Source: Bacillota bacterium (GTDB taxonomy: Bacteria > Bacillota > Halanaerobiia > B1SED10-174). Taken from it: a stretch of 47,540 nt of DNA. This document shows, one piece after another, positions 16,579 through 25,656 of the stretch; position 1 is the stretch's first letter, and each line of letters opens with the position of its first letter. The notes under the pieces were generated by a model, which was given only the letters and a program-made list of their open reading frames with translations, had not been told where the DNA came from and did not search any database. The position numbers were made by a program, and so were the translations under genes. The stretch covers positions 1 through 47,540 of the forward strand of contig SKTZ01000094.1 of the NCBI GenBank assembly GCA_007122335.1, read 5' to 3'.

Positions 16579-18012
16579 CTATCCTGTTGATACCCATCTC
16601 CCGACCAGGGAAGCAACCTTTTCCGGGAATTTTTCCCGGAAAAACCCGTAATACATTAATTCTTCTTTGCTCCGGATTGCTACTTCAACCTGTTCTTTCT
16701 CCCGGTGATAATCTGCGTCGCTGATCCGCTTATCAGCATAGTTTTCTAAAAGCCCCGAAGAGCCTGAACCCTGGTCAAACTGCTGTTTTTCCCTCCAGGC
16801 AACATCACTGAGCTCATCTGTATAGCACTCTCGCAAAATCCACTTGTCCACACCTTCTTCGTCACCCTTTAACTTCCATTCCAGGGGATAATTCATAACT
16901 CTTTCCACAAGGTGTTGAGCCAAAAAAGGTAGGCGGCATTCCATGCCAAAAGCAGCATTCATCCGGTTAACCCTTTCCAGGCCGGTTCCATGCATTTTCT
17001 TTACCAGCTTATGCAGTTCGTTGTTTATTTTTTTGCTGCTTTCAATATCCTTAAGGTAATCATAGCCAGCAAAAATTTCGTCAGACCCTTCCCCGGTAAG
17101 CATTATTTCCATTCCATGTTCTCTGGCCAGCCTTGCCGCCAGGTAGTTTGGAATTGAAGAACGGACAAAAGCAGAATCAAAGCTTTCCAGGTGGTAAATT
17201 ACCCAAGGGACAACTTCCAGCATTTCTTCAAGATCATAGGTGTAAACATGATGGCGGGCTCCGATCCTTTGGGCAACTTCCTTCGCAAACTGGATATCCT
17301 CGCTTCCCTTTATCCCGACAGTGAAAACGTCCACCGGCTTATTATATATTTCTGCCGCTATACAGGCAACAACACTGCTATCCAATCCACCGCTCAAATA
17401 AAGGCCCCAGCGCTTATCGGTCTGGGTCATTTTCCCAACTTCCTCTTTGAGAATATCCCGTAATTTCTTCTTTTCCTGTTCTAGTGAACCAATTTTAGGG
17501 CCTTTGTGCTGATCGGGCCACTTGAAATAACGGGTAAACCCCCGGGCAGGGTGATAATAATGCCCGGGAGGAAATTCGTCAATCTCCCCACCAACATCTA
17601 ACAGAGCTTTAAATTCGGGAGCAAAGAAAAAAGCCTCACCTTTTCTGCTGTAATATAGAGATTTAACTCCCATCCGGTCCCGGGCCAGAATGTAATCATC
17701 AATCCCATTCCAAATCGCCAGGATGAATTCACCCTCAATATCGTGGAGCATTTCAGGACCTGTTTCCAGGTACATTTTCTCCAGTTCTTTCTTCTCAAGG
17801 AGTTCTCCGGTCTCTTTAGCCCGGCAGTAACCTTCAAGGACAATAGGAATTCCGGGGTAACCATCTAATTCCTCAGTGGACATGGTTCCCAGGGAATAAC
17901 CTTTTCCTTTCCGTTTCGTAATTTTTTCTCCCCGGTATTTAAGGGAAGCTGCTAAATCATTCAGTTCATCATCTCCATTAGGAGATTGGAAAACTCCAAT
18001 AACCCCTGACAT
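16579..18012 (-). CDS. Asparagine-synthase homologue lacking the glutaminase cysteine
   Basis: The 477-residue protein has the two AsnB domains. Residues 1-165 form an N-terminal nucleophile amidotransferase-like domain with GEFILAIWNG and the RDRMGVKSLYY stretch. Residues about 180-477 form the ATP-pyrophosphatase synthetase domain with SGGLDSS and MLTGEGSDEIFAGYDYL. The N terminus reads MSGVIGVF where active AsnB has MCGI, so the catalytic Cys is Ser and glutamine hydrolysis should be lost. It may use free ammonia or make another amide or amine-ATP ligation product. It is about 100 residues shorter than E. coli AsnB. The ATG follows GGGAGG. A long structured leader lies upstream. Confidence 0.87.
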   Translation of the reverse strand: MSGVIGVFQSPNGDDELNDLAASLKYRGEKITKRKGKGYSLGTMSTEELDGYPGIPIVLEGYCRAKETGELLEKKELEKMYLETGPEMLHDIEGEFILAIWNGIDDYILARDRMGVKSLYYSRKGEAFFFAPEFKALLDVGGEIDEFPPGHYYHPARGFTRYFKWPDQHKGPKIGSLEQEKKKLRDILKEEVGKMTQTDKRWGLYLSGGLDSSVVACIAAEIYNKPVDVFTVGIKGSEDIQFAKEVAQRIGARHHVYTYDLEEMLEVVPWVIYHLESFDSAFVRSSIPNYLAARLAREHGMEIMLTGEGSDEIFAGYDYLKDIESSKKINNELHKLVKKMHGTGLERVNRMNAAFGMECRLPFLAQHLVERVMNYPLEWKLKGDEEGVDKWILRECYTDELSDVAWREKQQFDQGSGSSGLLENYADKRISDADYHREKEQVEVAIRSKEELMYYGFFREKFPEKVASLVGRWVSTG

Positions 18013-18064
18013 TTTTTTACCTCCCTATTATTTTCTTGGTTTTTTAAGTTGAATGAAACTTGAA

Positions 18065-18131
18065 TCAGTCTCCCTGCCGGAGTTATGATTTTTTAGCCAA
18101 AAACAAATCCCTCCGGGAGAAAGGAGACTGA
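18065..18131 (-). promoter_or_regulatory. Structured 5' leader of the asparagine-synthase-like gene
   Basis: In the minus-strand leader, about 55 to 120 bases upstream of the start codon, TCAGTCTCC and GGAGACTGA pair perfectly over nine bases (18131-18123 with 18073-18065). CTCCGG pairs inside with CCGGAG over six (18116-18111 with 18082-18077). The long terminal loop holds an A/T-rich segment. No T-run follows, so it is not a terminator. It does not match the T-box or any riboswitch class I can recognise. A second hairpin lies at about 18150-18195. Confidence 0.45.
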
Positions 18132-18223
18132 AACCTGTGAATATTTTTCTCGGGGAAAAACTTTTTTCCCCTTCCTGTTCTCGAGAAAAAGAACCTCCTC
18201 CAGAATCTTGCTTTTTACTCTTG

Positions 18224-18376
18224 CTAATTAATTTTACTGTTTTTCAGGCCCCGGGTCAATTTTTCTAAATTTCGACTAAAACTCCTTAAGAGAGTCTGCC
18301 TTTTATCACCTGATAACCTGTAAACAATATACCCCTTAACTCCCTCAGGCTCTACAATGCTCTTCCCGGCACCTTT
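18224..18376 (-). pseudogene. Start-less coding-like fragment downstream of cheW
   Basis: The minus strand is open for 50 codons between a TAA at 18377-18379 and a TAG at 18224-18226. It reads like the C-terminal part of a protein: SIVEPEGVKGYIVYRLSG, then DKRQTLLRSFSRNLEKL, then TRGLKNSKIN. There is no ATG, GTG or TTG at its beginning. The reading preceding it, directly after the cheW stop (LKREEEKKNYLQEISCG), lies in a shifted frame, as if one gene had acquired a frameshift and stop codons. I do not recognise the family. Given the nearby decayed HD-GYP gene, a degenerating signalling gene is plausible. Confidence 0.35.
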
Positions 18377-18386
18377 TTAAATAAGC

Positions 18387-18420
18387 AAATTACCCGCAGG
18401 AAATTTCCTGAAGGTAATTT
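18387..18420. other. Inverted repeat after cheW
   Basis: AAATTACC (18387-18394) pairs with GGTAATTT (18413-18420) and the interior contains the palindrome AGGAAATTTCCT. It lies 23 bases past the cheW stop and may terminate cheW, but the T-rich run follows the stem only on the + strand, so the direction is uncertain. Confidence 0.45.
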
Positions 18421-18443
18421 TTCTTTTCTTCTTCCCTTTTCAA

Positions 18444-18914
18444 CTACTGCTTCTCCGCTATTTCAACTACTTCGTCAAAGGAAATAAGAATATTTTCAAT
18501 GTCAAGCATAATTACAAGCCTTTCATCATAACGGACAATGCCCTGGATAAAGGAAGAATCGATTTTTACAATTTCCTGTGGGGGAACATTAATGGCTTCT
18601 TTTTCCACATCTATTACCTCGTTAACCCGGTCAACGAGAAACCCGAGAGAACGGTCATTAATATTTACAACAATAATCCGGGTTTGTTTATCCATTTTTT
18701 TCTCTCCCAGAGCAAAACGTTTTCGCAGGTTAACAACTGGGATAACATTCCCTCTTAAATTTACGATCCCCTCAATATATTCTTCGGCCTGGGGAACTTT
18801 GGTCAGGGATATTTCTTTCATTCTCTGGATCTCTTCAACCTTTAAGATGTTGATACCGTATTCCTCTTCAGCTAACTGAAATGTAATCAACTGCAGGTTT
18901 CCATACTGGTTCAC
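18444..18914 (-). CDS. cheW: Chemotaxis coupling protein CheW
   Basis: The 156-residue protein has the complete CheW fold: LQLITFQLAEEEYGINILKV at the N terminus, VPQAEEYIEGIVNLRGNVIPVVNLR (the conserved NLRG...P..DLR region, read in parts), and FLVDRVNEVIDV near the middle. CheW bridges chemoreceptors to the CheA kinase at the cytoplasmic membrane face. The start is GTG at 18914 seven bases after AGGGAGGT. The neighbouring chemoreceptor gene 370 bases upstream is in the same orientation, separated by a degenerate HD-GYP gene. CheA, CheY and CheB are not in the window, so this is a satellite pair. Confidence 0.95.
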   Translation of the reverse strand: MNQYGNLQLITFQLAEEEYGINILKVEEIQRMKEISLTKVPQAEEYIEGIVNLRGNVIPVVNLRKRFALGEKKMDKQTRIIVVNINDRSLGFLVDRVNEVIDVEKEAINVPPQEIVKIDSSFIQGIVRYDERLVIMLDIENILISFDEVVEIAEKQ

Positions 18915-19031
18915 ATTAAAAACCTCCCTGAGGAAAATAATTTGAACTAACCTGGGGGTTCTCTCTTTTAGCCATAACTCTCAATATTTTTACCAGCTGA
19001 AGGTAAACGGGGTGTCTGCAGGCCTCTCCAG

Positions 19032-19217
19032 TTATTCCAGTGCCTCCTGCGGGCTCATTGGTTCTTTGTAAGGCCGGCCATTTGTTATAACATCAAAAAC
19101 ATCGATAATTTAGGAAAAAATTCCCGAAGCTTTTTTCTCTTCAATATCTTCCTTTTACAATTCCATCTTCTGGACAAAATAATACCTGGCATGGTTAATA
19201 ATTAAATCATTAATACC
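19032..19217 (-). pseudogene. Degenerate HD-GYP phosphodiesterase fragment
   Basis: Translating one minus-strand frame between cheW and the chemoreceptor gives IIDVFDVITNGRPYKEPMSP then QEALE and a stop. This corresponds closely to the conserved end of HD-GYP domains, (A)DVFDALTSDRPYR-A-SPEEALE. The same frame upstream reads INHARYYFVQKMEL and then two stop codons, comparable to the HHERYDGxGYP region. No intact open frame or start exists. It is therefore the remnant of a cyclic-di-GMP phosphodiesterase or HD-GYP response regulator that once sat inside this chemotaxis cluster. The 368-base interval around it (18915-19282) contains no other supported gene. Confidence 0.7.
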
Positions 19218-19282
19218 GCTCTGGTTATCCTAAAATAATTTATTTGTAGGATTAACACTGTATTTTATTTATTCTCTTTCAA

Positions 19283-21610
19283 TTATTTAATTACAAACTG
19301 GTTGACAATCTCATCGAGTTCATCAGCCAGTTCTTTCAACCCCTGGCTGGATGCTGAGAGTTCCTGGCTCGCGGAAGCATTATCAGTGGCAACTTCACTG
19401 AGCCCTTCGGTTGTTTTGATAACTTCATCGACAGAAGCTGATTGTTCTTCAGAAGCTGCTGCAACATCCCTGGCGAGTTCCGCCATTTTTTCTACCATTT
19501 TTACTACCTCTTCGGTGCTACTGGATTGTTCTTCTGTTGAGGCTGAGGCGTCCTCAATCAGGCTGGAGATTTTTTCTACAGCTTCTTTTACATGTTCGCT
19601 CTGTTCTATCTGGGCTTCCATAGCATTGGTAATTACTTCGATTCTTCTGGCAACTGCCTGCACCGCGTTGAATATATCCTGGAAAGCTTCACCCGCGTCC
19701 TGGACCGAAACAGTTCCCTTCTGGACTTTTTCGCTGCCTTCTTTACTGGTTTCTACTGCATTCTTGACTTCTTTTTGGATACCCTTGATCAACTCGGAGA
19801 TATTTCCTGTAGCTTCCTGGGAACGGTCGGCAAGATCGCTAATTGAGGAGGCAACTACAGCAAATCCTCTACCGTGCTCGCCCGCCCTGGCGGCCTCAAT
19901 GGAAGCATTAAGGGCTAACAGATTGGTTTGTTCTGCTATATCATCAATAACCTCGACTATCTCTCCTATTTGCCCCGCGGAATCTCCAAGGCCGTCTACA
20001 ACTTCGGCGAGTTTTTGAACTGCCTCATTTATTTCTTCCATTTCTGCAACCGTACTCTTTACCTGCTCCTGACCTTTTTGAGTTGTGGATAGGGTTTTTT
20101 CTACCTCGTCGTTGGTAGCCTGCATCTCTTCTCCAGCATTTTTAACTCCGCTGTCCATTTCCTCGGTTGCCGTCCCCACTCTACTCGCTTCTTCAGAAAT
20201 CTGTTCAATATTTTTGGCCACTTCCTGGATGGACTTATTTAGCTCCAAAATGGCCTGGGATACATTATCTGCATTACCCGAGGTTTCCTGAATATTATCT
20301 GAAACTTCCTGGATTGAAGAACCCATTTCCTCCATTGTTGCCGATAGTTCTTCAACGGAACCGGCCTGGTTTTCTGCACCCGAGGAAAGCTGTTGCGAAG
20401 AAGCGGATATATTATCTGTGGCTTCGGATACCTGGCCCGAAGCACCCTGAACTTTTTCCATGCTTTCCCGCAGGCTTTTGGTTAAAGCATTAAAACTGTG
20501 GGCTAATTTCCCAATTTCATCTTCATTTTTCAGGTCGATATTTACAGTTAAATCGCCTTCTTCTCCTTTGCCCATTAGTTTTACGAGTTTCTTTATGGGA
20601 TTGGTAAGGGAATTCCCCATGAAAAGGCTTACTCCCGTAACAACCAGGGCAGCGATTAAACCTATCAAGAGCGCCTGATTCCTTAAAGAAACAAGACCTG
20701 CGAAAGCTTCTGCCTGGTCTATCTCAACAATTAAACCAACTGGTTCATCGCCCATCAGGGTTACTTCCAAATGACCCAAAACAGGTTCCCCTCTATATTC
20801 CAGATATTCTGCGGTAGTAGAAAAGTTTAAGTCCCCCTGGCGGATGGGTTGAGCTAAAATCCCGATTGCTTCGGTATCTATAGTGGCGCTTAGAGCACCT
20901 TCCCGAGTATAATCACCGATCAGGGTATTGGTCATTAAAAGACCATCAGCGTTAACCAGGTAGGCATTCGCCGTCTCGCCCAGTTCATCCAATCCCTCAT
21001 GAACCAGGGCATCAATATCTGCTCCCGCAAAACCAATTGCCATTACCCCAACAACATCACCCCTAATCCCTTCGGAATAAACAGGGTGGGAAATAACAAT
21101 AACGTCTTCGTTAACTACATCCGAATAAAATCTGGAGTCCCAGCCCAGGTTACCTCCTAAAGCTTCCTGGAAATAATCCCGTCCCCCGAGCTCCGCCCCA
21201 AGAATTGCTTCATGACTTGAATAGACTGCTGTCCCATCAGGATCCATCAGAAAAATAAAAGTAAAACCATACTGTTCCTGGACCCTGGGAACAAATGAAT
21301 CAAGAACTTCCTGTCTTTCTTGCCACCAGTAAGCGTGGATGTCATAATCATCATCCGCAAGGATATTCATACTCTGGTATATGTCCCTGGTTGTGGACAA
21401 AACCCTGATGTCTGCTTCCCTCTCGGAAAAATAGGCTTCAATTTGCCTGTCAACTAACCCTCCAAACATTCCCAACCCCGAATAGATCTCTTCCCTGATG
21501 TTATTCTGGGCTGTTTGATAGCTTAAAACCCCGATGAGGGTAAGAGGAATAAGACCCATAATTAGAAATAACAACAATAACTTAATCCGCAGGCTCAATT
21601 TCCTAAACAT
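19283..21610 (-). CDS. Methyl-accepting chemotaxis protein with a double-Cache-type sensor
   Basis: The 775-residue receptor has a first membrane helix (residues 10-30), an extracytoplasmic sensor of about 270 residues that resembles dCache ([36 protein letters not shown]), and a second helix (about 313-335). It continues with a HAMP domain ([20 protein letters not shown]) and a long signalling coiled coil whose tip reads [29 protein letters not shown]. The usual EVR after FAVVA is SIS here, which may affect CheW/CheA contacts. The ATG follows GGGGGATAG. A sigma-D-like promoter lies upstream. Its place next to the betaine transporter operon raises the possibility that it senses an osmolyte or amine, which is inference only. 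Confidence 0.95.
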   Translation of the reverse strand: MFRKLSLRIKLLLLFLIMGLIPLTLIGVLSYQTAQNNIREEIYSGLGMFGGLVDRQIEAYFSEREADIRVLSTTRDIYQSMNILADDDYDIHAYWWQERQEVLDSFVPRVQEQYGFTFIFLMDPDGTAVYSSHEAILGAELGGRDYFQEALGGNLGWDSRFYSDVVNEDVIVISHPVYSEGIRGDVVGVMAIGFAGADIDALVHEGLDELGETANAYLVNADGLLMTNTLIGDYTREGALSATIDTEAIGILAQPIRQGDLNFSTTAEYLEYRGEPVLGHLEVTLMGDEPVGLIVEIDQAEAFAGLVSLRNQALLIGLIAALVVTGVSLFMGNSLTNPIKKLVKLMGKGEEGDLTVNIDLKNEDEIGKLAHSFNALTKSLRESMEKVQGASGQVSEATDNISASSQQLSSGAENQAGSVEELSATMEEMGSSIQEVSDNIQETSGNADNVSQAILELNKSIQEVAKNIEQISEEASRVGTATEEMDSGVKNAGEEMQATNDEVEKTLSTTQKGQEQVKSTVAEMEEINEAVQKLAEVVDGLGDSAGQIGEIVEVIDDIAEQTNLLALNASIEAARAGEHGRGFAVVASSISDLADRSQEATGNISELIKGIQKEVKNAVETSKEGSEKVQKGTVSVQDAGEAFQDIFNAVQAVARRIEVITNAMEAQIEQSEHVKEAVEKISSLIEDASASTEEQSSSTEEVVKMVEKMAELARDVAAASEEQSASVDEVIKTTEGLSEVATDNASASQELSASSQGLKELADELDEIVNQFVIK

Positions 21611-21718
21611 TTCTATCCCCCTAACAAATATTTGCTGGTTTTTTCCTGTCTGGTCGCATTTAATGAGGCGGCCCCTCTTAGACTAACCGACAAACCTAAC
21701 ATTTCCAGTCTAATTTTT

Positions 21719-21745
21719 CTATCGGTTTATATTCAAAAACTTTTA
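21719..21745 (-). promoter_or_regulatory. Sigma-D (FliA-type) promoter of the chemoreceptor
   Basis: On the minus strand TAAA (21745-21742) is followed after exactly 15 bases by ACCGATAG (21726-21719), against the consensus TAAA-N15-GCCGATAA. It lies about 110 bases upstream of the receptor start codon, suggesting co-regulation with flagellar genes. Confidence 0.7.
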
Positions 21746-21810
21746 ACCTGATTTCTATAAAAAAAAATTGAATATACACATTTTATTCTGTTTTATATCG
21801 AAAAACTAAA

Positions 21811-21831
21811 CGCCCCCCGTAAAGGGGGGCG
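21811..21831 (-). terminator. Terminator of the betaine transporter operon
   Basis: An eight-bp GC stem (21811-21818 with 21824-21831) with a five-base loop begins 31 bases beyond the binding-protein stop codon. On the minus strand it is followed by TTTAGTTTTT. It separates the transporter operon from the chemoreceptor promoter. Confidence 0.88.
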
Positions 21832-21861
21832 CAGCCTTTTTATTCAGTTTCAGTTGTTTTT

Positions 21862-22782
21862 TTAGTCGATGAAACCTTCTTCCTGCAGCCAGATTTCAGC
21901 TACTTCATCGGGTTCATAGCCTTCAATATCTACCATCCCATTTAGTCTGCTCATGGTTGGGGTATCAAGTTTTTCGGCGATGGGAGCGAGGATTTCTTCA
22001 ATTTCGGGATACTGTTCCAGGACTTCAGCCCGAATAACCGGGGCGGCATTGTAAACCGGGTGGTAAAACTTATCGTCTTCCAGATTTACCAGCCCAAATG
22101 CCTCGATCCGGCCGTCGGTAGCAAAGCCCATGGCCAGTGCTACATCACCGTCTCTAAGTGCAGCATAGGTAATACCCAGATCCATAATCTGCACGCCATC
22201 AAAGTGGAAACCGTAGTGCTCGGTAAGTCCTGGATAACCATCATCACGGATTGAGTATTCGTGGTTGCTGGCGAACTGCCAGGATCCAGGGGAAGGTGCC
22301 TCTCTTCCTTCGTTAATAGCTTCGGCCAAGTCGCTAATGGTTTCGATACCCATTTCTTCAGAAACTGATTTCCTCATCATTATGGTATAGGTATTGTTCA
22401 TCGGGGCATAGCTAAGCCATACCAGGTTGAAGCGCTCGTAATCTTCTTCCTTGACCACCTGATAGCACTCTTCAGGATCGGTAATGGCTTCGGCATAACC
22501 CAGGTGGGTAATCAGCGCAGTTCCAGTGTACTCCCAGCACAGGTCAACCTCACCAATCTCCTGGGCTTCCCGGAGAACAAGGGTTCCACCAAGATTGGTT
22601 TCATCGCGGACAGGAATTCCATGTTCTTCCAGAATCCGGATTGTTATCTGGCCAAGAATGAGCTGTTCGGTAAACTCCTTGGAACCAATCACCACCTCAT
22701 CAGCATTAACTGATTGCACGGAAAGGAATGGAACCAGCAAAAACACCAGCACAAAAGCCAACACACCGGATTTCTTCAACAT
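21862..22782 (-). CDS. Glycine betaine/choline-type ABC transporter substrate-binding protein
   Basis: The 306-residue precursor has a signal peptide ending SVQSVNADE with no lipobox cysteine, so it should be released by signal peptidase I rather than lipidated. The mature chain is an OpuAC/ProX-type quaternary-amine receptor: VIGSKEFTEQLILGQI, GEVDLCWEYTGTAL and WLSYAPMNNTYTIMMRK are typical. Ligand choice (betaine, choline, carnitine) is not fixed by what I can read. It is the last gene of the operon and follows AAAGGAGGAAAAAAGC. A non-lipidated receptor suggests a periplasm bounded by an outer membrane. The chain is markedly acidic. Confidence 0.92.
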   Translation of the reverse strand: MLKKSGVLAFVLVFLLVPFLSVQSVNADEVVIGSKEFTEQLILGQITIRILEEHGIPVRDETNLGGTLVLREAQEIGEVDLCWEYTGTALITHLGYAEAITDPEECYQVVKEEDYERFNLVWLSYAPMNNTYTIMMRKSVSEEMGIETISDLAEAINEGREAPSPGSWQFASNHEYSIRDDGYPGLTEHYGFHFDGVQIMDLGITYAALRDGDVALAMGFATDGRIEAFGLVNLEDDKFYHPVYNAAPVIRAEVLEQYPEIEEILAPIAEKLDTPTMSRLNGMVDIEGYEPDEVAEIWLQEEGFID

Positions 22783-22894
22783 GCTTTTTTCCTCCTTTTT
22801 GATTGATTTTAACCATTTTTATTTATTGGTTAAATTTTAAACCTTTTTCTGCCCTTTTAATTTCCCCAACATTTTCCTGCCTTATTCAGCCAGA

Positions 22895-23617
22895 CTAGGA
22901 CCAGCGAACCAGGTTCTTTTCTATCCTTCCAATGATGTAGTCCAAGAGGATTGCAAGAAGGGCACTTAGAGCCGCACCGGTAAAGGTGACCATTTCGCGG
23001 CGGACCGATATTCCGGTGACAATCATGTCCCCCAGCCCTCCCGCACCGATAAAGGTAGCCAGGGTCGCTGTTCCCACGTTAATTACTATCGCTGTCCTGA
23101 TACCGGCAATAATTATCGGGTAGGCTATGGGAAGCTCAATTTTGGAAAGGACCCGCCAGGGGCTCATACCCATTCCTTTAGCAGATTCAACTACCTCGGG
23201 CTGAACACTCATAATTCCGGCAAAAGTATTGCGAAGGATGGGCAGGATCGAATACAGCCACAGGGCAAAAACAGCGGTATTAAACCCCAGGCCCAAAAAG
23301 GTAAAAAACAGGGCCAAAATTGCCAGGCTGGGTACAGTCTGCCCAACGTTAACAACGTTTTCAATTACTTTGCCGACATAATAGAAGCTGGGCCGGGACA
23401 GCATAATTCCTACAGGAACTCCCACTGCAATGGCACCAAGCATGGAAACGAAAACCATCAAGAGGTGTTTTTCCATGGAGCTTATGATGAAATCATAGGT
23501 CAGCATACGGGCAACCATCGAGTCAGTGGGGTTTTCCACAACGTAGATTACCACGCCAATACCCATTCCAACCAGTAATATCGGGACAATGAGGAATTTC
23601 AGAATTCTATTTAGCAC
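22895..23617 (-). CDS. Betaine/choline ABC transporter permease (second)
   Basis: A 240-residue inner-membrane permease of the OpuBB/OpuCB type, with the EAA-loop region [22 protein letters not shown] and the glycine-rich [14 protein letters not shown]. Six helices are visible. A GTG at 23626 overlaps the ribosome binding site AAGGAG. The GTG at 23617, eight bases later, is a better start. The gene overlaps the 3' end of the ATPase gene by 11 bases, so translation is coupled. With the first permease it forms the heterodimeric channel of the transporter. Confidence 0.93.
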   Translation of the reverse strand: MLNRILKFLIVPILLVGMGIGVVIYVVENPTDSMVARMLTYDFIISSMEKHLLMVFVSMLGAIAVGVPVGIMLSRPSFYYVGKVIENVVNVGQTVPSLAILALFFTFLGLGFNTAVFALWLYSILPILRNTFAGIMSVQPEVVESAKGMGMSPWRVLSKIELPIAYPIIIAGIRTAIVINVGTATLATFIGAGGLGDMIVTGISVRREMVTFTGAALSALLAILLDYIIGRIEKNLVRWS

Positions 23618-24722
23618 TTTTGTCACTCCTTACCTGGTCGAGTAAGGTATTGAGTGTCAAGGTGCCGCGGAATAATCCATCTGCATCTACAACCGGAACG
23701 TACCCTTCCCCAATTTCCAGCATTACAGAGAGAGCGTCGTTAAGGGTAGCATCGTCAGTAACATTGTCCGGGACTTCTTCCATTAAGTCCTCTGCTTTTT
23801 CACCTTCTTTTTCTTCAATTGCTCTTCTGCCAATAATCCCTTTTAGATACCCTTTTTCATCTATTACCATAACAGTTGAAATAACCGATTCTTCTATTCT
23901 CTCTTTTATCTCTTCTCTTGGAGTATCGAGAGGAACTCCCCAATGTTCTTCTTCCAGGATTTCATGGGCCCTGATCAGGTGGAGGCGCTTGATTGAGCGG
24001 TTTCTCCCCACAAGGTTGGCCACAAAATCCCCAGCAGGTTCACTCAGGATTTTTCCTGGTTCATCATACTGAATCAGTTTGCCTTCCCGGAGCACGGCAA
24101 TCCTGTCACCCATTTTGATGGCCTCGTCTATATCGTGGGTTACAAAAATGATGGTTTTATTAAGTTCTCTCTGCAGGCGCAAAAACTCATTCTGCAGGCG
24201 AGAACGGGTTATCCTGTCAACTGCAGCGAAAGGTTCATCCATCAGCATAATTGGAGGATCAGCTGCGAGGGCCCGGGCGATACCAACTCTTTGCTGCTGG
24301 CCTCCGCTGAGACCTGAAGGATAGCGCCCCCCGTGTTCCCGGGGGTCCAGCCCGACCAGCTCTAATAATTCCGCTGTCCTCTTTTTTATCTTTTCTTTCG
24401 GCCATTTTTTCTCTTTGGGAACTGTAGCTACATTATCATTAATGGTCATATGGGGGAAAAGCCCGATCTGCTGGATTACATAGCCTATGTCCAATCTCAA
24501 TTTAATCGGGTTCATCTTGCTGGTATCCTGACCATCAACATATATTTTACCGTCGGTGGGTTCGCAAAGCCGGTTAATCATTTTCATGGTTGTTGTTTTT
24601 CCGCAACCCGAGGGTCCAACCAGAACACAGACTTCTCCTTTACCCACCTCAAGATTTAATTTATTTACTGCGAGTCTGTCCATTCCCGGGAATTGCTTGG
24701 TCAAATTTTCAAGACGGATCAT
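23607..24722 (-). CDS. opuCA: Betaine/choline ABC transporter ATPase with CBS domains
   Basis: The 371-residue cytoplasmic ATPase contains Walker [10 protein letters not shown] (residues about 37-45), the Q-loop in [12 protein letters not shown], the ABC signature [10 protein letters not shown] and Walker [13 protein letters not shown]. Residues about 250-371 form two CBS domains ([19 protein letters not shown] and [16 protein letters not shown]). In OpuA/OpuC systems these C-terminal CBS modules sense ionic strength or nucleotides (c-di-AMP in several Bacillota) and gate transport. The ATG follows AGGGAGG. It lies between the two permease genes. Confidence 0.95.
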   Translation of the reverse strand: MIRLENLTKQFPGMDRLAVNKLNLEVGKGEVCVLVGPSGCGKTTTMKMINRLCEPTDGKIYVDGQDTSKMNPIKLRLDIGYVIQQIGLFPHMTINDNVATVPKEKKWPKEKIKKRTAELLELVGLDPREHGGRYPSGLSGGQQQRVGIARALAADPPIMLMDEPFAAVDRITRSRLQNEFLRLQRELNKTIIFVTHDIDEAIKMGDRIAVLREGKLIQYDEPGKILSEPAGDFVANLVGRNRSIKRLHLIRAHEILEEEHWGVPLDTPREEIKERIEESVISTVMVIDEKGYLKGIIGRRAIEEKEGEKAEDLMEEVPDNVTDDATLNDALSVMLEIGEGYVPVVDADGLFRGTLTLNTLLDQVRSDKSAK

Positions 24723-24745
24723 GGTTCAACCTCCCTTATCCCGAT

Positions 24746-25378
24746 CTAGTCTCGGCCAGCAACATGCAGGCGTCGTTCACTCCAGCCCAATATAAGGTCA
24801 AAACCAACGGCAATGATTGAAATGAAGATTGCTCCTGTTATTATCATGGGGGGGTTGGTTCGGGAAATTCCGTTGAAAATGAGCTGTCCCAAACCTCCGG
24901 CACCAATGTACGAGGCAATAGCCCCTATTCCTACAACCATTACTGTCGCAGTCCTAATCCCGGCCATAATTACCGGCAGGGCCAGGGGTAATTTAATCCT
25001 GGTTAGTTTCCTCCACTCGTTCATTCCCATTCCGGTTGCTGCTTCAATAATTGCTTTGTCGATTTCTATAATCCCCGAATGGGTATTGCGGACAATAGGT
25101 AAGAGGGAGTATAAAACAAGGGCCAGCATTCCGGTTGTGAAACCTATCCCGAAAAAGGGTAATAATAAGCCCAGCATGGCAATACTGGGAATGGTCATTA
25201 ATACCTGGCAAACAATAAGAACTCCTTGTGCCAGGGTACGATTATAGGTTATTATTATTCCTAAAATAACGCCAACAGCGACGGCAATACCTACCGCCAC
25301 AACAATTAAATACATATGCTCCCAGAAAAGTTCCATCACCATTGACTGGCGTCGAATAAAATAATCGATAACTTCCAA
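24746..25378 (-). CDS. Betaine/choline ABC transporter permease (first)
   Basis: A 210-residue inner-membrane permease of the OpuC type, the first gene of the operon. The EAA loop reads EAATGMGMNEWRKLTRIKLPL and the region GAGGLGQLIFNGIS follows. Six helices are visible. A GTG at 25414 exists but the ribosome binding site GGGGAGGG stands seven bases before the TTG at 25378, which gives a protein of typical family length. Together with the other permease, the CBS-containing ATPase and the soluble receptor it forms a complete importer for quaternary amines used as osmoprotectants. Confidence 0.92.
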   Translation of the reverse strand: MEVIDYFIRRQSMVMELFWEHMYLIVVAVGIAVAVGVILGIIITYNRTLAQGVLIVCQVLMTIPSIAMLGLLLPFFGIGFTTGMLALVLYSLLPIVRNTHSGIIEIDKAIIEAATGMGMNEWRKLTRIKLPLALPVIMAGIRTATVMVVGIGAIASYIGAGGLGQLIFNGISRTNPPMIITGAIFISIIAVGFDLILGWSERRLHVAGRD

Positions 25379-25421
25379 TGGGTAACCCTCCCCGTTTTTG
25401 ACCTGCATCCACACTTTAAAG

Positions 25422-25448
25422 GTTATAAAACTTTCGGATAAATGTCAA
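25422..25448 (-). promoter_or_regulatory. Candidate promoter of the betaine transporter operon
   Basis: On the minus strand a perfect TTGACA (25448-25443) is followed after 15 bases by TATAAC (25427-25422). The short spacer is suboptimal, as in some osmoregulated promoters. The upstream 200 bases are A/T-rich with short inverted repeats (GGTTTG and CAAACC near 25490) but no clear operator. Confidence 0.5.
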
Positions 25449-25656
25449 ATTAGCCCAAAAACCATCATAAGCGCATATAAAGGTTTGGGTTGTTTAACAA
25501 ACCAAAGGAACAAATTAGCATACCATATGGGTATTATTATTGTTATAAGTATGTTATCCTACGAATTTCAAGGAAATTGCTTATTTTTTATTAAATACCT
25601 TCTGGTTTTTTGAAGATATCAATAAAATAAGTTTCCTTTTTCACCTCTTCTATTCT

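Noticed and set aside
18930-18990. A sigma-D promoter for cheW
   Set aside because: TAAA-N15-GGCTAAAA is present but lacks the CGAT core of the -10 element, so the match is too weak.
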